A stretch of 64,000 nucleotides of DNA from Agrococcus baldri (lineage in GTDB: Bacteria; Actinomycetota; Actinomycetes; Actinomycetales; Microbacteriaceae), in contig FOZN01000001.1 in the NCBI GenBank assembly GCA_900114805.1, forward strand, positions 620,001 through 684,000, in the 5' to 3' direction. The position numbers and the translations under genes are program-made. This document shows, one piece after another, positions 31,082 through 41,356 of the stretch. Numbering within the stretch: the stretch's first letter is position 1; each line of letters starts with the position of its first letter. The notes beneath the pieces were generated by a model, which had not been told where the DNA came from, searched no databases, and saw only the letters and a program-made list of their open reading frames with translations.

Positions 31082-32071
31082 TCAGCTGACGGGGGCGTCC
31101 TCAGTCGCCTCGGTCACCTGCGGCTGCGCGTCCTTCGTGGGGCGGCGCGACCAGAAGGAGGCCAGCAGGGCACCGGAGACGTTGTGCCAGACCGAGAAGA
31201 TGGCGCCCGGCAGAGCCGCCTCGGGCGTGAAGTGCGTCTTCGCCAGACCCGCGGCGAGGCCGGAGTTCTGCATGCCCACCTCGATCGCCACGGCGCGCTG
31301 CGCGCTCGAATCGAGGCCGACCGACTTGGCGGCCAGGAAGCCGAGGCCGTAGCCGAAGCCATTGTGCAGGATGACGACGAGCGCGACCAGCAGGCCCACG
31401 GAGAGGATCGTGGCGGCCGATGCCGCGACGACCGCGAGGATGACCAGCGTGATGCCGGTGACCGACACGAGCGGCAGCCAGGGCAGGATCGCCTGCACGA
31501 CCTTCGGCAGCAGCATGCGCAGCACCAGGCCGGCGATGACCGGCAGCAGCACGATGAAGATGATGGACTGGAACAGGCCCCACGCGTCGACCGGCAGGTA
31601 GGAGCCGGCGAGCCAGAGCACCAGCAGCGGCGTCAGCACCGGCGCGAGCAGCGTCGAGGCGGTGGTCATCGCGACCGACAGGGCCGTGTCGCCCTTGGCC
31701 AGGTAGACCATCACGTTCGACGAGGTGCCGCCGGGCGCCGAGCCGACCAGCACGACCCCGACGAGCAGCGCGGGCGGCAGCTGGAAGACCGTGGCGAGGG
31801 CGATGGCCACCAGCGGCATGATCACGTACTGCGCGACGACACCGATGACGAACGCCTTGGGCTTCTTGGCGATCACCTTGAAGTCGACCGGCTGCAGCGT
31901 CAGGCCCATGCCGAGCATGATGATGCCCAGCAGCGGGTTGATCCACGCGCCGAGTGCCAGGAACGGCTGCGGGGCGAACAGCGCGATCGCGCCCGCGATG
32001 AGCACGACGACGGGGAACCAGGTGCCGGCGATGCGACCGACGCGCTCGCCGACGGGGGCGGACTTGGGCAT
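31082..32071 (-). CDS. bile acid:sodium symporter (BASS/ACR3-like) family carrier
   Basis: 329 residues with nine to ten helices. Family features include LGIIMLGMGLTLQPVDF, VGSAPGGTSSNVMVYLAKGD (the conserved crossover/Na+-binding region) and AVAIEVGMQNSGLAAGLA. Bacterial members carry organic anions with Na+; the substrate is not evident. The start is ATG 32069-32071. It faces away from the SDR gene. Confidence 0.85.
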   Translation of the reverse strand: MPKSAPVGERVGRIAGTWFPVVVLIAGAIALFAPQPFLALGAWINPLLGIIMLGMGLTLQPVDFKVIAKKPKAFVIGVVAQYVIMPLVAIALATVFQLPPALLVGVVLVGSAPGGTSSNVMVYLAKGDTALSVAMTTASTLLAPVLTPLLVLWLAGSYLPVDAWGLFQSIIFIVLLPVIAGLVLRMLLPKVVQAILPWLPLVSVTGITLVILAVVAASAATILSVGLLVALVVILHNGFGYGLGFLAAKSVGLDSSAQRAVAIEVGMQNSGLAAGLAKTHFTPEAALPGAIFSVWHNVSGALLASFWSRRPTKDAQPQVTEATEDAPVS

Positions 32072-32089
32072 AGAACGGCCTCTCTCGTT

Positions 32090-32117
32090 GTTATCTGATA
32101 CCAAACCACAATGTTCA
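32090..32117 (-). promoter_or_regulatory. candidate promoter of the symporter gene
   Basis: On the minus strand TGAACA (32112-32117) and GATAAC (32090-32095) are spaced by 16 bases, each with four of six consensus matches, in a locally AT-richer patch 20-46 bases before the ATG. Weak evidence. Confidence 0.3.
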
Positions 32118-32191
32118 TGCCCCGATGGATCCTGGCTCGCACGAGACCCCGCGCGTAGCCTGACGCTCGGGACCACTCACAAGGAGGAATC

Positions 32192-32974
32192 ATGGCAATC
32201 GACGGGAAGATCGCACTCATCACGGGTGCTGCGCAGGGCATCGGGCAGGGCATCGCCGAGCGCCTGGCGAAGGATGGCGCTGACCTCGCGCTGCTCGATC
32301 TGACGGAGGACTCACTGCAGGAGACCAAGGCGAAGGTCGAGGCGCTCGGCCGCCGCACCATCACGATCGCCGGCGACGTCTCCGACAAGGCCAGCCTCGA
32401 GTCGGCCGTCAACCGCACCGCGGACGAGCTCGGCGGCTTCGACATCATCGTCAACAACGCGGGCATCGCCGGGCCGATCACACCGGTCGAGGGCATCACT
32501 GAGGCCGACTTCGACAAGATCTACGCCATCAACGTCAAGGGCGTGCTGTTCGGCATCCAGGTGGCCGCTGCGAAGTTCAAGGAGCTGGGCAAGGGCGGCA
32601 AGATCATCGCCGCGACGTCGATCGCCGCACACGACTCGTTCCCGATGCTGGGCCTCTACTCGTCGACGAAGTTCGCGGTGCGGGCGCTCATCCAGGCCTC
32701 CGCGCAGGAGCTCGGCGCGCACGGCATCACCGTGAATGGCTACTCCCCCGGCATCGTCGGCACCGGCATGTGGGAGGAGATCGACCGCGGCTTCGCCGAG
32801 CTCACCGGGGCCGAGATCGGCGCCACCTACAAGAAGTACGTCGAGGGCATCACCATGGGCCGCGCGTCCACCCCCGAGGACGTCGCGAACTTCGTGTCGT
32901 ATCTCGCGGGCCCGGACTCCGACTACATGACCGGCCAGACGCCGCTCATCGATGGCGGCATGGTCTTCCGCTGA
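32192..32974 (+). CDS. budC: acetoin/diacetyl reductase-type short-chain dehydrogenase
   Basis: 260 residues. The Rossmann motif TGAAQGIG (11-18) and catalytic Ser143, Tyr156 and Lys160 (GLYSSTK) are visible. The ends GRASTPEDVANFVSYLAG and YMTGQTPLIDGGMVFR match the acetoin (diacetyl) reductase / 2,3-butanediol dehydrogenase branch closely. It likely reduces diacetyl or acetoin with NADH. The start is ATG 32192 with AAGGAGG upstream. No other butanediol genes are near. Gene symbol is by family resemblance. Confidence 0.8.
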   Translation: MAIDGKIALITGAAQGIGQGIAERLAKDGADLALLDLTEDSLQETKAKVEALGRRTITIAGDVSDKASLESAVNRTADELGGFDIIVNNAGIAGPITPVEGITEADFDKIYAINVKGVLFGIQVAAAKFKELGKGGKIIAATSIAAHDSFPMLGLYSSTKFAVRALIQASAQELGAHGITVNGYSPGIVGTGMWEEIDRGFAELTGAEIGATYKKYVEGITMGRASTPEDVANFVSYLAGPDSDYMTGQTPLIDGGMVFR

Positions 32975-32982
32975 TCCGCGCG

Positions 32983-33007
32983 TGGAGGCTCGCGTCGTCG
33001 GCCTCCA
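32983..33007. terminator. weak hairpin after the SDR gene
   Basis: TGGAGGC (32983-32989) pairs with GCCTCCA (33001-33007) around an 11-base loop, between convergent genes. Modest evidence for a terminator. Confidence 0.4.
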
Positions 33008-33032
33008 TCTGGCGAGCGCCTCGGGCGCCTGC

Positions 33033-33494
33033 TCAGGCAGGTCGACCGGGGCGCATCCGCACGTAGAGCCGGCAGCTCACGCACAGTCCCGTGCCCGCGT
33101 TGAGGGCTGCGCCGCCCACGGCGATCGCGGTCAGGACGTAGCCGGCGACGTCCAGGCCGACCGCGAACGCGATCAGTGCCACCGCGGTGAGCACGAAGCC
33201 GACGAGCTGCGCGAAGCGCGGCGGCTTGGCGTCCCGCAGCTCGGCCGGTGCCGTCAACCGCGGCCAGATGACGCGTGCGAACAGCTGCGCCCACACCGAC
33301 CACTGGAAGCTCACGAACGCGGTGAACCCGAACACCGCGACCTGCGTGGCGAGGAGGAAGAGCGCCAGCGGCCGAGCGATCTCGACCAGGAGCAGCACGA
33401 CCACGAGCACGATGGCCGTGGCCCCGGCGCTGAATCGAATCAGGCGCGGGTCGACTCGCGCGCGCAACGGGCACGCGCCGATGCTGCTGGCCAT
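33033..33494 (-). CDS. DUF4395-family membrane protein
   Basis: 153 residues with four hydrophobic helices and an N-terminal Cys-Pro (GACPLRARVDPRLIRF) and C-terminal CVSC motif (GTGLCVSCRLYV), as typical of DUF4395 proteins, often next to thiosulfate sulfurtransferases or thioredoxins. No sulfur-transfer gene adjoins it directly, but sufS-sufU lies just upstream. Function unknown; a thiol-redox role is inference. Start ATG 33492-33494. Confidence 0.8.
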   Translation of the reverse strand: MASSIGACPLRARVDPRLIRFSAGATAIVLVVVLLLVEIARPLALFLLATQVAVFGFTAFVSFQWSVWAQLFARVIWPRLTAPAELRDAKPPRFAQLVGFVLTAVALIAFAVGLDVAGYVLTAIAVGGAALNAGTGLCVSCRLYVRMRPGRPA

Positions 33495-33585
33495 GAGGTT
33501 CTCCCCAGAGGACTGCCAACGAGTCCGATCGTCATGAGGGTACTCGGCCCGCACGACCAGTGCCAGAGGGGTCTGTTCAGCCCGC

Positions 33586-34041
33586 TCAATGGCGGTCGAG
33601 CTCGTCGAGCGCCTCCTCGAGCGCCACCCAGGCGAGCATCGCGCACTTGACGCGCATCGGGAACTTCGCGACACCGGCGAAGGCGACCGCGTCGCCCAGC
33701 AGCGCCTCGTCGGGCTCGACGGCGCCTCGTGAGCGCAGCAGTTCGCGCATCGCCTCGATGCGCTCCCGCACCGCGGCGACGGCCAGCCCGGGCGCCTGCT
33801 CGGCGAGCACCGAGGCCGAGGCCTGCGAGATCGAGCAGCCCTGCCCGATCCAGCCGAGCGCATCCACTCGTGCCTCTCCGTGCGTCTCGCTCAGGCGCAC
33901 CCGCAGCGTCACCTCATCGCCGCACGTGGGGTTCTTCAGGTGCCGCTCGGCGTCGAAGGGGTCGATCTCGCCCTCCCCCGAGCGCAGCTTCGCGTGCTCG
34001 AGGATGAGCTCCTGGTAGAGGCCGGCGAGCGGGTCTGCCAT
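33586..34041 (-). CDS. sufU: SufU-type Fe-S cluster assembly sulfur-transfer protein
   Basis: 151 residues, with the ligand set of SufU: Cys40 and Asp42 in NPTCGD, Cys69 in GQGCSIS and Cys133 in VKCAMLAW. In Gram-positive bacteria SufU is a zinc-bound partner that accepts persulfide sulfur from SufS. The ATG (34039-34041) shares one base with the sufS stop (TGATG), so the pair is coupled. The SufBCD genes are not in this window. Confidence 0.93.
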   Translation of the reverse strand: MADPLAGLYQELILEHAKLRSGEGEIDPFDAERHLKNPTCGDEVTLRVRLSETHGEARVDALGWIGQGCSISQASASVLAEQAPGLAVAAVRERIEAMRELLRSRGAVEPDEALLGDAVAFAGVAKFPMRVKCAMLAWVALEEALDELDRH

Positions 34042-35327
34042 CACGCCGCCCCGAAGTAGGCGCGCACGCCCGAGAGCACGTCGAGGAACCGGTCGACCTC
34101 CGCCTCGGTCGTGTACAGGTAGGCGGATGCGCGGGTCGTCGCCGCGGTGCCCAGCCGTCGGTGGAGTGGCTGGGCGCAATGGTGCCCGACGCGCGCGGCG
34201 ATGCCGTGGGCATCCAGCAGCTGGCCGGCGTCGTGCGCGTGGACGCCGTCGACGATGACGCTCGCGAGGCCGGCGCGCTCGGCGCCGGGGCGCGGGCCGA
34301 CGAGACGGATGCGGTCCATGGCCGCGGCGCCGGCCGCCAGCCGCTCGCCGAGTGCCACCTCGTGGGCCTCGATCGCCGGCATGCCGACGGCCTCCAGGTA
34401 GTCGACGGCGGCGGCGAGGCCCACGATGGACGCGACCGGCTGCGTGCCGGCCTCGAACTTCTGGGGCGCCGGGAGGAGCTCGTGCTCGGTCATCGTGACG
34501 GTGGTGATCATCGAGCCGCCGACGCGCGCCGGCGGCAGCGCCGCTCCCAGCGCCTCGGCCAGGTAGAGCACGCCGATGCCGCCGGGGCCGAGCATCTTGT
34601 GACTCGAGAAGGCGGCCGCATCGACGCCCAGGGCGCGGAAGTCGACCGGACGGTGCGGCACCGACTGGCAGGCGTCGAGCACCACGAGCGCGCCCGCCGC
34701 GTGGGCTGCGGCGACGATCGGCTCGACCTCGGCGATCTGCCCCGTGACGTTCGAGACGTGGGCGATCGCGACGACGCGCGTGCGCTCCGTGATCAGCGCG
34801 AGCAGCGCATCCGTCGTCCACACTCCGTCGTCGTCGACCTCCACCCAGCGCAGCGTCGCGCCGGTCTCGTCGGCAAGGCGCTGCCAGGGCAGCAGGTTGG
34901 CGTGGTGCTCGGCCTCGGTGACCAGGATCTCGTCGCCCTCGCGGAGCGCCAAGGCCGGGTCGACAGCGGATGCCCGGTTCGCCTCGCCGAGCGAGAGCGC
35001 GACGGAGTTGAGCGCGTCGGTGGCGTTCATGGCCCACGAGATCTCGGTCGGGCGGGCGCCGACGAAGCGGGCGATGCGCTCGCGGGCGCTCTCGTAGTCG
35101 TCGGTCGCGAGCGCCGCGAGCGTGTGGGCGCCGCGGTGCACGGCGGCGTTTCGCTGCGTGCGGAAGGCCCATTCGGCCTCGAGCGCCTGGCGCGGCTGCT
35201 GGCTCGTGGCACCCGAGTCGAGGTAGATGAGCGGCACGCCGCCGGGCTGCTCGGCGAGGATCGGGAAATCGGCGCGCAGCTGCTGCACGCGCTCCTCGGT
35301 CAGGGCAGTCTCGATCGCGGTCGTCAC
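34041..35327 (-). CDS. sufS: SufS-type cysteine desulfurase
   Basis: 428 residues, PLP-dependent. PLP-binding Lys244 is in FSSHKMLGPGG, the HH of TEAEHHANLLPWQ stacks on PLP, and the catalytic Cys384 sits in VGHHCAQPLHRRLG. It takes sulfur from cysteine for Fe-S assembly, handing it to SufU. It starts at GTG 35325-35327. The nearby ATG at 35329-35331 is out of frame. Confidence 0.94.
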   Translation of the reverse strand: MTTAIETALTEERVQQLRADFPILAEQPGGVPLIYLDSGATSQQPRQALEAEWAFRTQRNAAVHRGAHTLAALATDDYESARERIARFVGARPTEISWAMNATDALNSVALSLGEANRASAVDPALALREGDEILVTEAEHHANLLPWQRLADETGATLRWVEVDDDGVWTTDALLALITERTRVVAIAHVSNVTGQIAEVEPIVAAAHAAGALVVLDACQSVPHRPVDFRALGVDAAAFSSHKMLGPGGIGVLYLAEALGAALPPARVGGSMITTVTMTEHELLPAPQKFEAGTQPVASIVGLAAAVDYLEAVGMPAIEAHEVALGERLAAGAAAMDRIRLVGPRPGAERAGLASVIVDGVHAHDAGQLLDAHGIAARVGHHCAQPLHRRLGTAATTRASAYLYTTEAEVDRFLDVLSGVRAYFGAA

Positions 35328-35373
35328 GCATCAAGGGTAGTAGCCGCGCCTGTCGCTGCCATATGCGCGATTG

Positions 35374-36672
35374 TCAGCGGCCGGCGGCGGCCCTCGCGAG
35401 CAGCACCGCGCGCTCGCGGACATTCTGCGTGCGCTCGGCGGCGAGCGCGAACGCGTCGCGCGCCTCGTCGGCGCGGCCGAGCCTGGCGAGCAGCTCGCCG
35501 CGCACCGAGGGCAACAGGTGACCCATGGCGAGCGCCTTCTCCCCTGCCAGCCCGTCGACGATCGCGAGCGCCGCCGCCGGCCCACCCTCTGGCTCGGGCG
35601 CCATCGACACCGCCACCGCCCGGTTGAGGGTCACGATCGGCGAGGGAGCGACCCGCTCGAGCCCCTCGTAGGCGGCGACGATGCGCGCCCAGTCGGTGGA
35701 TGCGAGATCGGATGCGTCGGCGTGCGCCTGCGCGATGGTCGCCTGGAGCGCGTACGGGCCGAGGCCGCGGCCGAAGCTCTCGGCCCGGGCGAGCGCCGCC
35801 TTGCCGCGCCGGATCGCGCCGCGATCCCAGCGGCGACGATCCTGGTCGGCGAGCAGCACCGGCTCGCCGTGCGCGTCCACGCGCGCCGGGAAGCGCGCGG
35901 CGGTGAGCTCCATGAGCGCCAGCAGCCCGTGCACCTCCGGCTCCTCGGGCTGCAGGGCTACAAGCTGCCGAGCGAGCCGGATCGCCTCGCGGCTGAGCTC
36001 TGGTCGCAACCAGTCCTCGCCCGCGGTTGCCGCGTGTCCCTCGGTGAAGATCAGGTAGATGACACCCAGCACCGCGCCAAGGCGCTGCTGCCGCTCGGCG
36101 CGCGGCGGCGTCTCGAAGGGCACGTTCGCGTCGGCGAGCGCCTGCTTGGCGCGCACGATGCGCTGCTGGATCGTCGCGACCGGCACGAGGAACGCGCGGG
36201 CGATCTCGGTGGTCTCGAGGCCCGCGACCACGCGCAGGGTGAGGGCGACGCGAGCCTGCTGGCTGAGCACCGGGTGGCAGGCGGTGAACACGAGCCGCAG
36301 CACGTCGTCGTCGATCTCGTCCGGATCCCAGGGCACCGCATCCGCCGCCCGGTCCTGCTCCTGCTCGAGGTCGAGCCCCATCGCCGCGACCCGCTGGGCG
36401 AAGCGCTCCTGCCGTCGCCAGGCGTCAATCGCCTTGCGCTTGCCGACCGAGGTGAGCCAGGCCGCACCGTTGCGGGGCACGCCCTGCGCCGGCCACTGGT
36501 CCAGCGCATCCGTCAGCGCATCCTGCGCCAGGTCTTCGGCGAGCGCGAAGTCGCCGGTGTACCGGGTGAGGGTGGCGACGATGCGCGCCGACTCGATGCG
36601 CCAGACGGCGACGACGGCGCGCCGGGCGGACTCCTCCGCTCGGCGCGCCGTCTCGTCGCTCGCTTCGGTCAC
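35374..36672 (-). CDS. ECF42-type RNA polymerase sigma factor with C-terminal TPR-like extension
   Basis: 432 residues, far longer than a usual ECF sigma (about 200). Sigma-2 region: VVAVWRIESARIVATLTRYTGD, LAEDLAQDALTDALDQWP, AAWLTSVGKRKAID (about 20-95). Sigma-4 region: LVFTACHPVLSQQARVALTLRVVAGLETTEIARAFLV, split in one helix-turn-helix (about 125-185). The rest (~200-432) is the long helical, TPR-like extension of the ECF42 group (RLGAVLGVIYLIFTEGH, PEVHGLLALMELTAAR, SPIVTLNRAVAVSMA, GHLLPSVRGELLARLGR). ECF42 genes are known to sit beside DGPF/YCII proteins, as here. It starts at GTG 36670-36672, overlapping the stop of the adjacent gene (GTGA). Confidence 0.88.
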   Translation of the reverse strand: MTEASDETARRAEESARRAVVAVWRIESARIVATLTRYTGDFALAEDLAQDALTDALDQWPAQGVPRNGAAWLTSVGKRKAIDAWRRQERFAQRVAAMGLDLEQEQDRAADAVPWDPDEIDDDVLRLVFTACHPVLSQQARVALTLRVVAGLETTEIARAFLVPVATIQQRIVRAKQALADANVPFETPPRAERQQRLGAVLGVIYLIFTEGHAATAGEDWLRPELSREAIRLARQLVALQPEEPEVHGLLALMELTAARFPARVDAHGEPVLLADQDRRRWDRGAIRRGKAALARAESFGRGLGPYALQATIAQAHADASDLASTDWARIVAAYEGLERVAPSPIVTLNRAVAVSMAPEPEGGPAAALAIVDGLAGEKALAMGHLLPSVRGELLARLGRADEARDAFALAAERTQNVRERAVLLARAAAGR

Positions 36673-37031
36673 CGGTGCAGGTCCGCCTCCGTGTGCACGC
36701 GACGGATCTCGAGCTTTGTGCCCGGTCCGAGCGGTGCGCGCGCGGCCCACTCGGCTGCGACTCCGATCGAGTCGGTGTCGATGATCCAGAAGCCGTTGAA
36801 GAGCTCCTTCGTCTCGCCGTAGGGTCCGTCGGTGATGAGCGGCGGGTCGGCCGTGAAGTCGACCACGACGCCCTCGCCCGGCTTCGCGAGCCCGTGTGCG
36901 GTGACAAACACGCCGGCCTCGGCGAGCGCGTCGTTGTAGCGACCCATCGCCTCGAGCATCGGCTCGAAGGGGGCGTCGCGGCGCTCGACGGCGGCGGCAT
37001 CCTCGTCGCGCATGATCAGCATGTACTGCAT
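36669..37031 (-). CDS. YCII-related (DGPF) protein 1 of the ECF42 operon
   Basis: 120 residues with the DGPF signature DGPYGETKELFNGFWI and an N-terminal MQYMLIMR strand, forming the YCII ferredoxin-like fold. The role of such proteins with ECF42 is not known; they may be targets or signal partners. It is a close paralogue of the next gene (shared VDFTADPPL, TDGPYGETKELFNGFWI, LGPG-KLE-RRVH). Stop overlaps the sigma start. Confidence 0.87.
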   Translation of the reverse strand: MQYMLIMRDEDAAAVERRDAPFEPMLEAMGRYNDALAEAGVFVTAHGLAKPGEGVVVDFTADPPLITDGPYGETKELFNGFWIIDTDSIGVAAEWAARAPLGPGTKLEIRRVHTEADLHR

Positions 37032-37056
37032 GGTCTGCTCCTTCGCTGTCCGCGCG

Positions 37057-37503
37057 TCAGTCCGAGCCGCCGGGCGCCTGCGCAGCCTGCTTCGCGGTCT
37101 GCTCCGCGCGCCAGCCCTCTTCCTTCTGGATCCACTCGTTGTCGGCCGGGAAGTCCTCGGCGCCGTGGACGCGGCGCACCTCGAGCTTGGCGCCGGGGCC
37201 GAGCGGGCAGCGCTTCGCCCATTCCGCGGCCTCCTCCTTCGAGGCGACCTCGAGGATCCAGAAGCCGTTGAACAGCTCCTTCGTCTCGCCGTAGGGGCCG
37301 TCGGTGACGAGCGGCGGATCGGCGGTGAAGTCGACGACGAAGCCTTCGCTCGCGTCGCTGAGGCCTTCGCCGGCGACGAGCACCCCGGCGTTGATCATCG
37401 ACTCGTTGTACTTCCCCATCGCCTCGATGACCTGCTCGAAGGGCATCTCCTTGAACGCCTCGACGGCTGCGTCGTCCGAGCGCATGATCAGCATGTACTG
37501 CAT
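37057..37503 (-). CDS. YCII-related (DGPF) protein 2 of the ECF42 operon
   Basis: 148 residues: the same DGPF fold as its neighbour plus a C-terminal extension of ~28 residues (DNEWIQKEEGWRAEQTAKQ). It is first in the operon and 25 bases from its paralogue, so a tandem duplication is likely. An ECF42-like promoter lies 48-77 bases upstream of its ATG (37501-37503). Confidence 0.87.
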   Translation of the reverse strand: MQYMLIMRSDDAAVEAFKEMPFEQVIEAMGKYNESMINAGVLVAGEGLSDASEGFVVDFTADPPLVTDGPYGETKELFNGFWILEVASKEEAAEWAKRCPLGPGAKLEVRRVHGAEDFPADNEWIQKEEGWRAEQTAKQAAQAPGGSD

Positions 37504-37550
37504 GGTCCTACTCCTAGTGTGCGGGGTCGCTGCTCGACCCTCTCACTCAA

Positions 37551-37580
37551 GACGTCGATCGGGAATCCCCTCGATCGACA
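37551..37580 (-). promoter_or_regulatory. candidate ECF42-dependent promoter of the DGPF-sigma operon
   Basis: On the minus strand TGTCGA (37575-37580), 17 bases, then CGACGTC (37551-37557), 48 bases before the operon's first ATG. I recall TGTCGA at -35 and CGA/TC at -10 as the ECF42 consensus (reported for Streptomyces venezuelae), so the operon probably activates itself. Match is by eye. Confidence 0.6.
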
Positions 37581-37596
37581 TCGCGGCGAGACTTGT

Positions 37597-38277
37597 TCAG
37601 TGCATCTCCCGCGGCCCCTGCGGGGTGGCCGCCGCGAGGTACCAGGCCGACCCGATCACGCCAGCCGCGATCAGCCCCGTCGAGAGGGTCCCGAGGCTCG
37701 TCAGCGCCGCCGCGAGCAGCAGCAGCGCGAGCGCGGCGGCGACCAGCACGACCCCGAGCCTGCCCGGGCGGCCACGGGCGCGCATCCGCAGCCCGACCGC
37801 AGCCACGATGCCTGCGGCGGCGAGCGCCAGCAGCGCCGGGAGCGCGTACTCGCGCCACAGCACCGTGCGGCTCGCCTCGATGGAGGCGAAGGCGGCATCC
37901 CACGCGGATGCGTCCCACAGGAGGGCGGCGCTCAGCACGATCGCGGGCACCACGGCGAGCATCCCTGCCGTGGCGAGCGCCGCGGCGTGCCCGCGCGGAT
38001 CCTGCCAGCTCGCACGCACGATCAGCAGCATGGCGGCCGCCGCCATCACGCCGAGAACGGTGGTCGCGATGGCGGGCACGAGCAGCGCCATGGTGTCGTC
38101 GCAGCGCCAGACCGCGCGGCCGCCGCCGGAGGCCGCCGGCGCGCAGCCGAAGCGCAGCGCGCCCTGCAGCCAGCTCGCGCCCGAGAGGCCGGTGAGTGCG
38201 CTTGCGATGAGCCCGATGAGCAGCGTCCACAGGGCCGCAGCGCGCGCCGCTCGCTCGCGCTCCATCTGCCCCGCCAT
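37597..38277 (-). CDS. multi-pass membrane protein, unknown
   Basis: 226 residues with about six hydrophobic helices and no recognised family. One extracellular loop carries a Cys pair (FGCAPAASGGGRAVWRC), which could form a disulfide bridge. It lies between the guaA stop and the ECF42 operon promoter, reading toward the latter; the promoter 37551-37580 sits just below its stop. Start ATG 38275-38277. Confidence 0.6.
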   Translation of the reverse strand: MAGQMERERAARAAALWTLLIGLIASALTGLSGASWLQGALRFGCAPAASGGGRAVWRCDDTMALLVPAIATTVLGVMAAAAMLLIVRASWQDPRGHAAALATAGMLAVVPAIVLSAALLWDASAWDAAFASIEASRTVLWREYALPALLALAAAGIVAAVGLRMRARGRPGRLGVVLVAAALALLLLAAALTSLGTLSTGLIAAGVIGSAWYLAAATPQGPREMH

Positions 38278-38327
38278 GGAGCCATGATGCCCGACCCGGC
38301 GGCGGCGACCGGCGCTCTACTGCCCGG

Positions 38328-39898
<1,571 letters not shown>

Positions 39899-39899
<1 letters not shown>

Positions 39900-40435
39900 C
39901 AGGCTTCCTTCGGGGTGGGGGCGGAGGTGGAGACGGATGCGCTGTCGCGGCCGGCCTTCTCGACCTCGAGACGGGCGAGGTCGGCCAGCGCGATGCGGTG
40001 CATGCGGTGCTCGACGAAGAACGACAGCAGCGGCACGACGCCGCCGGCCGCCATGGCGAGCAGGCGCGGGAAGGGCCAGCGCAGCAGGCTCCAGAGGCGG
40101 AAGCACGCGAGCAGGTAGACGACGTAGATCCAGCCGTGCACGATCAGGATCATCAGCGAGATGTTGATGCCCCCCTCGCCGAGCGAGACGATCTCGCAGC
40201 CCATGCCGCCGGGCACGAACAGCGAGTACCACTGGCAGCCGGCGCCGGGCACGACGGCCTCGAGCGCGAGCGGCCCGCTGGCGCCGAAGGCGAACACCTC
40301 GACGTGCGTGGGCGAGTACTTCAGCACCATCTCGGCCACCAGCAGCAGCAGGAACGTTCCCGTCACCCACGACATGACGCGGTAGAAGGTGATGGCGGTG
40401 CGGATCTGCGGCAGCTGTTCGATAGGGCGGGGCAC
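39899..40435 (-). CDS. DUF3817-family membrane protein
   Basis: 178 residues with three to four helices and the family features [20 protein letters not shown] and [17 protein letters not shown]. The DUF3817 family (also YdzA) is common next to guaA in actinobacteria. Function unknown. A longer loop (about 47-80) with two Cys sits between the first helices. Starts at GTG 40433-40435; coupled to guaA by TGATG. Confidence 0.82.
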
Positions 40436-40489
40436 GGGTGCCAGTCTATCGGCGCCCTTCGACGCGCTCTGCGCTTCGGGCGGAGCGGC

Positions 40490-41332
40490 TCAGCGACCGG
40501 CGGATGCGGCGGCAGCCGCGGCCTCGGCATCCTCGATCGCCTCGATCTCGCGCTCGTGCGCATCCCTCACGAGCCGATACCAGAGGTAGAAGGCGAACAG
40601 CATGAACGCGACCCACTCGACCGCGTAGAACACGTTCAGCCAGTTCAGCTGCGTGTCGCTCACCGGCCGCATCGAGATGATCGGCTGCGCGCTCGCGGTG
40701 AGGGCTCCGGATGCGGCTGCCGACGGCTCGTCGAGGATCGCGTACGTCCGGTAGACCAGGCCGTTGTAGTCGCTCCACCGGTTGATGAGCGCGGCGACCG
40801 ACATGGCTTCGCTGGAGCCCTCGCGGATGTCGCCCTGCGTGGGTGCCTCGGTGGGCATCAGGCGCCCGACCAGCTCACCGGAGGCATCCGCCGCACCGGC
40901 AGCAGCCGTGAGCTCAGCGACGCGGGCCTCGGCCGCGGCGGCGTCCGCGAACCAGGCCATCGCCACCGGCAGCGAGGCCGGCTGCCCGTCTGGCTGCTCG
41001 ATCAGCATGCGGCCGATCACCCATGCGCCGGTGCGGTCATCCTGCTTGCGGCCGACGAGGGTGTCGAAGTCCTCCGCCACCCAGGTGCCCGAGAAGCCGA
41101 CCGTGCGGCCGCCCGCCTCGGTGGTGAGGGTCGCGGCAGGCTCGGCGACCTGCGTGAGCGGCACGGCCGTCTCGGTGTCGCGCTCGTCGCTCTGGCCCTG
41201 CTCGACGGCGCGCTCGATCTGCCACTGGCCGAGCAGCGCGAACACGCCGGCGACCAGGATGCAGAGCGCGAGCACGCCGATCCACCGGGGTCGCTTGGCG
41301 ACCTGCTTGAAGGTGGGGCGAGGGGTGCTCAT
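40490..41332 (-). CDS. SURF1-family cytochrome oxidase assembly protein
   Basis: 280 residues with a membrane helix at each end (about 20-38 and 235-255), the SURF1 topology, and a GQWQIERA segment after helix 1 resembling the family's GxWQxxR motif. The extracytoplasmic loop carries GAWVIGRMLI. SURF1 assists assembly of cytochrome c oxidase. The start is ATG 41330-41332; a GTG six bases earlier is possible. The Ala-rich tail (DAEAAAAAASAGR) is cytoplasmic. Confidence 0.85.
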   Translation of the reverse strand: MSTPRPTFKQVAKRPRWIGVLALCILVAGVFALLGQWQIERAVEQGQSDERDTETAVPLTQVAEPAATLTTEAGGRTVGFSGTWVAEDFDTLVGRKQDDRTGAWVIGRMLIEQPDGQPASLPVAMAWFADAAAAEARVAELTAAAGAADASGELVGRLMPTEAPTQGDIREGSSEAMSVAALINRWSDYNGLVYRTYAILDEPSAAASGALTASAQPIISMRPVSDTQLNWLNVFYAVEWVAFMLFAFYLWYRLVRDAHEREIEAIEDAEAAAAAASAGR

Positions 41333-41356
41333 GGGCACCCCCAGCCTATCGGCGGA

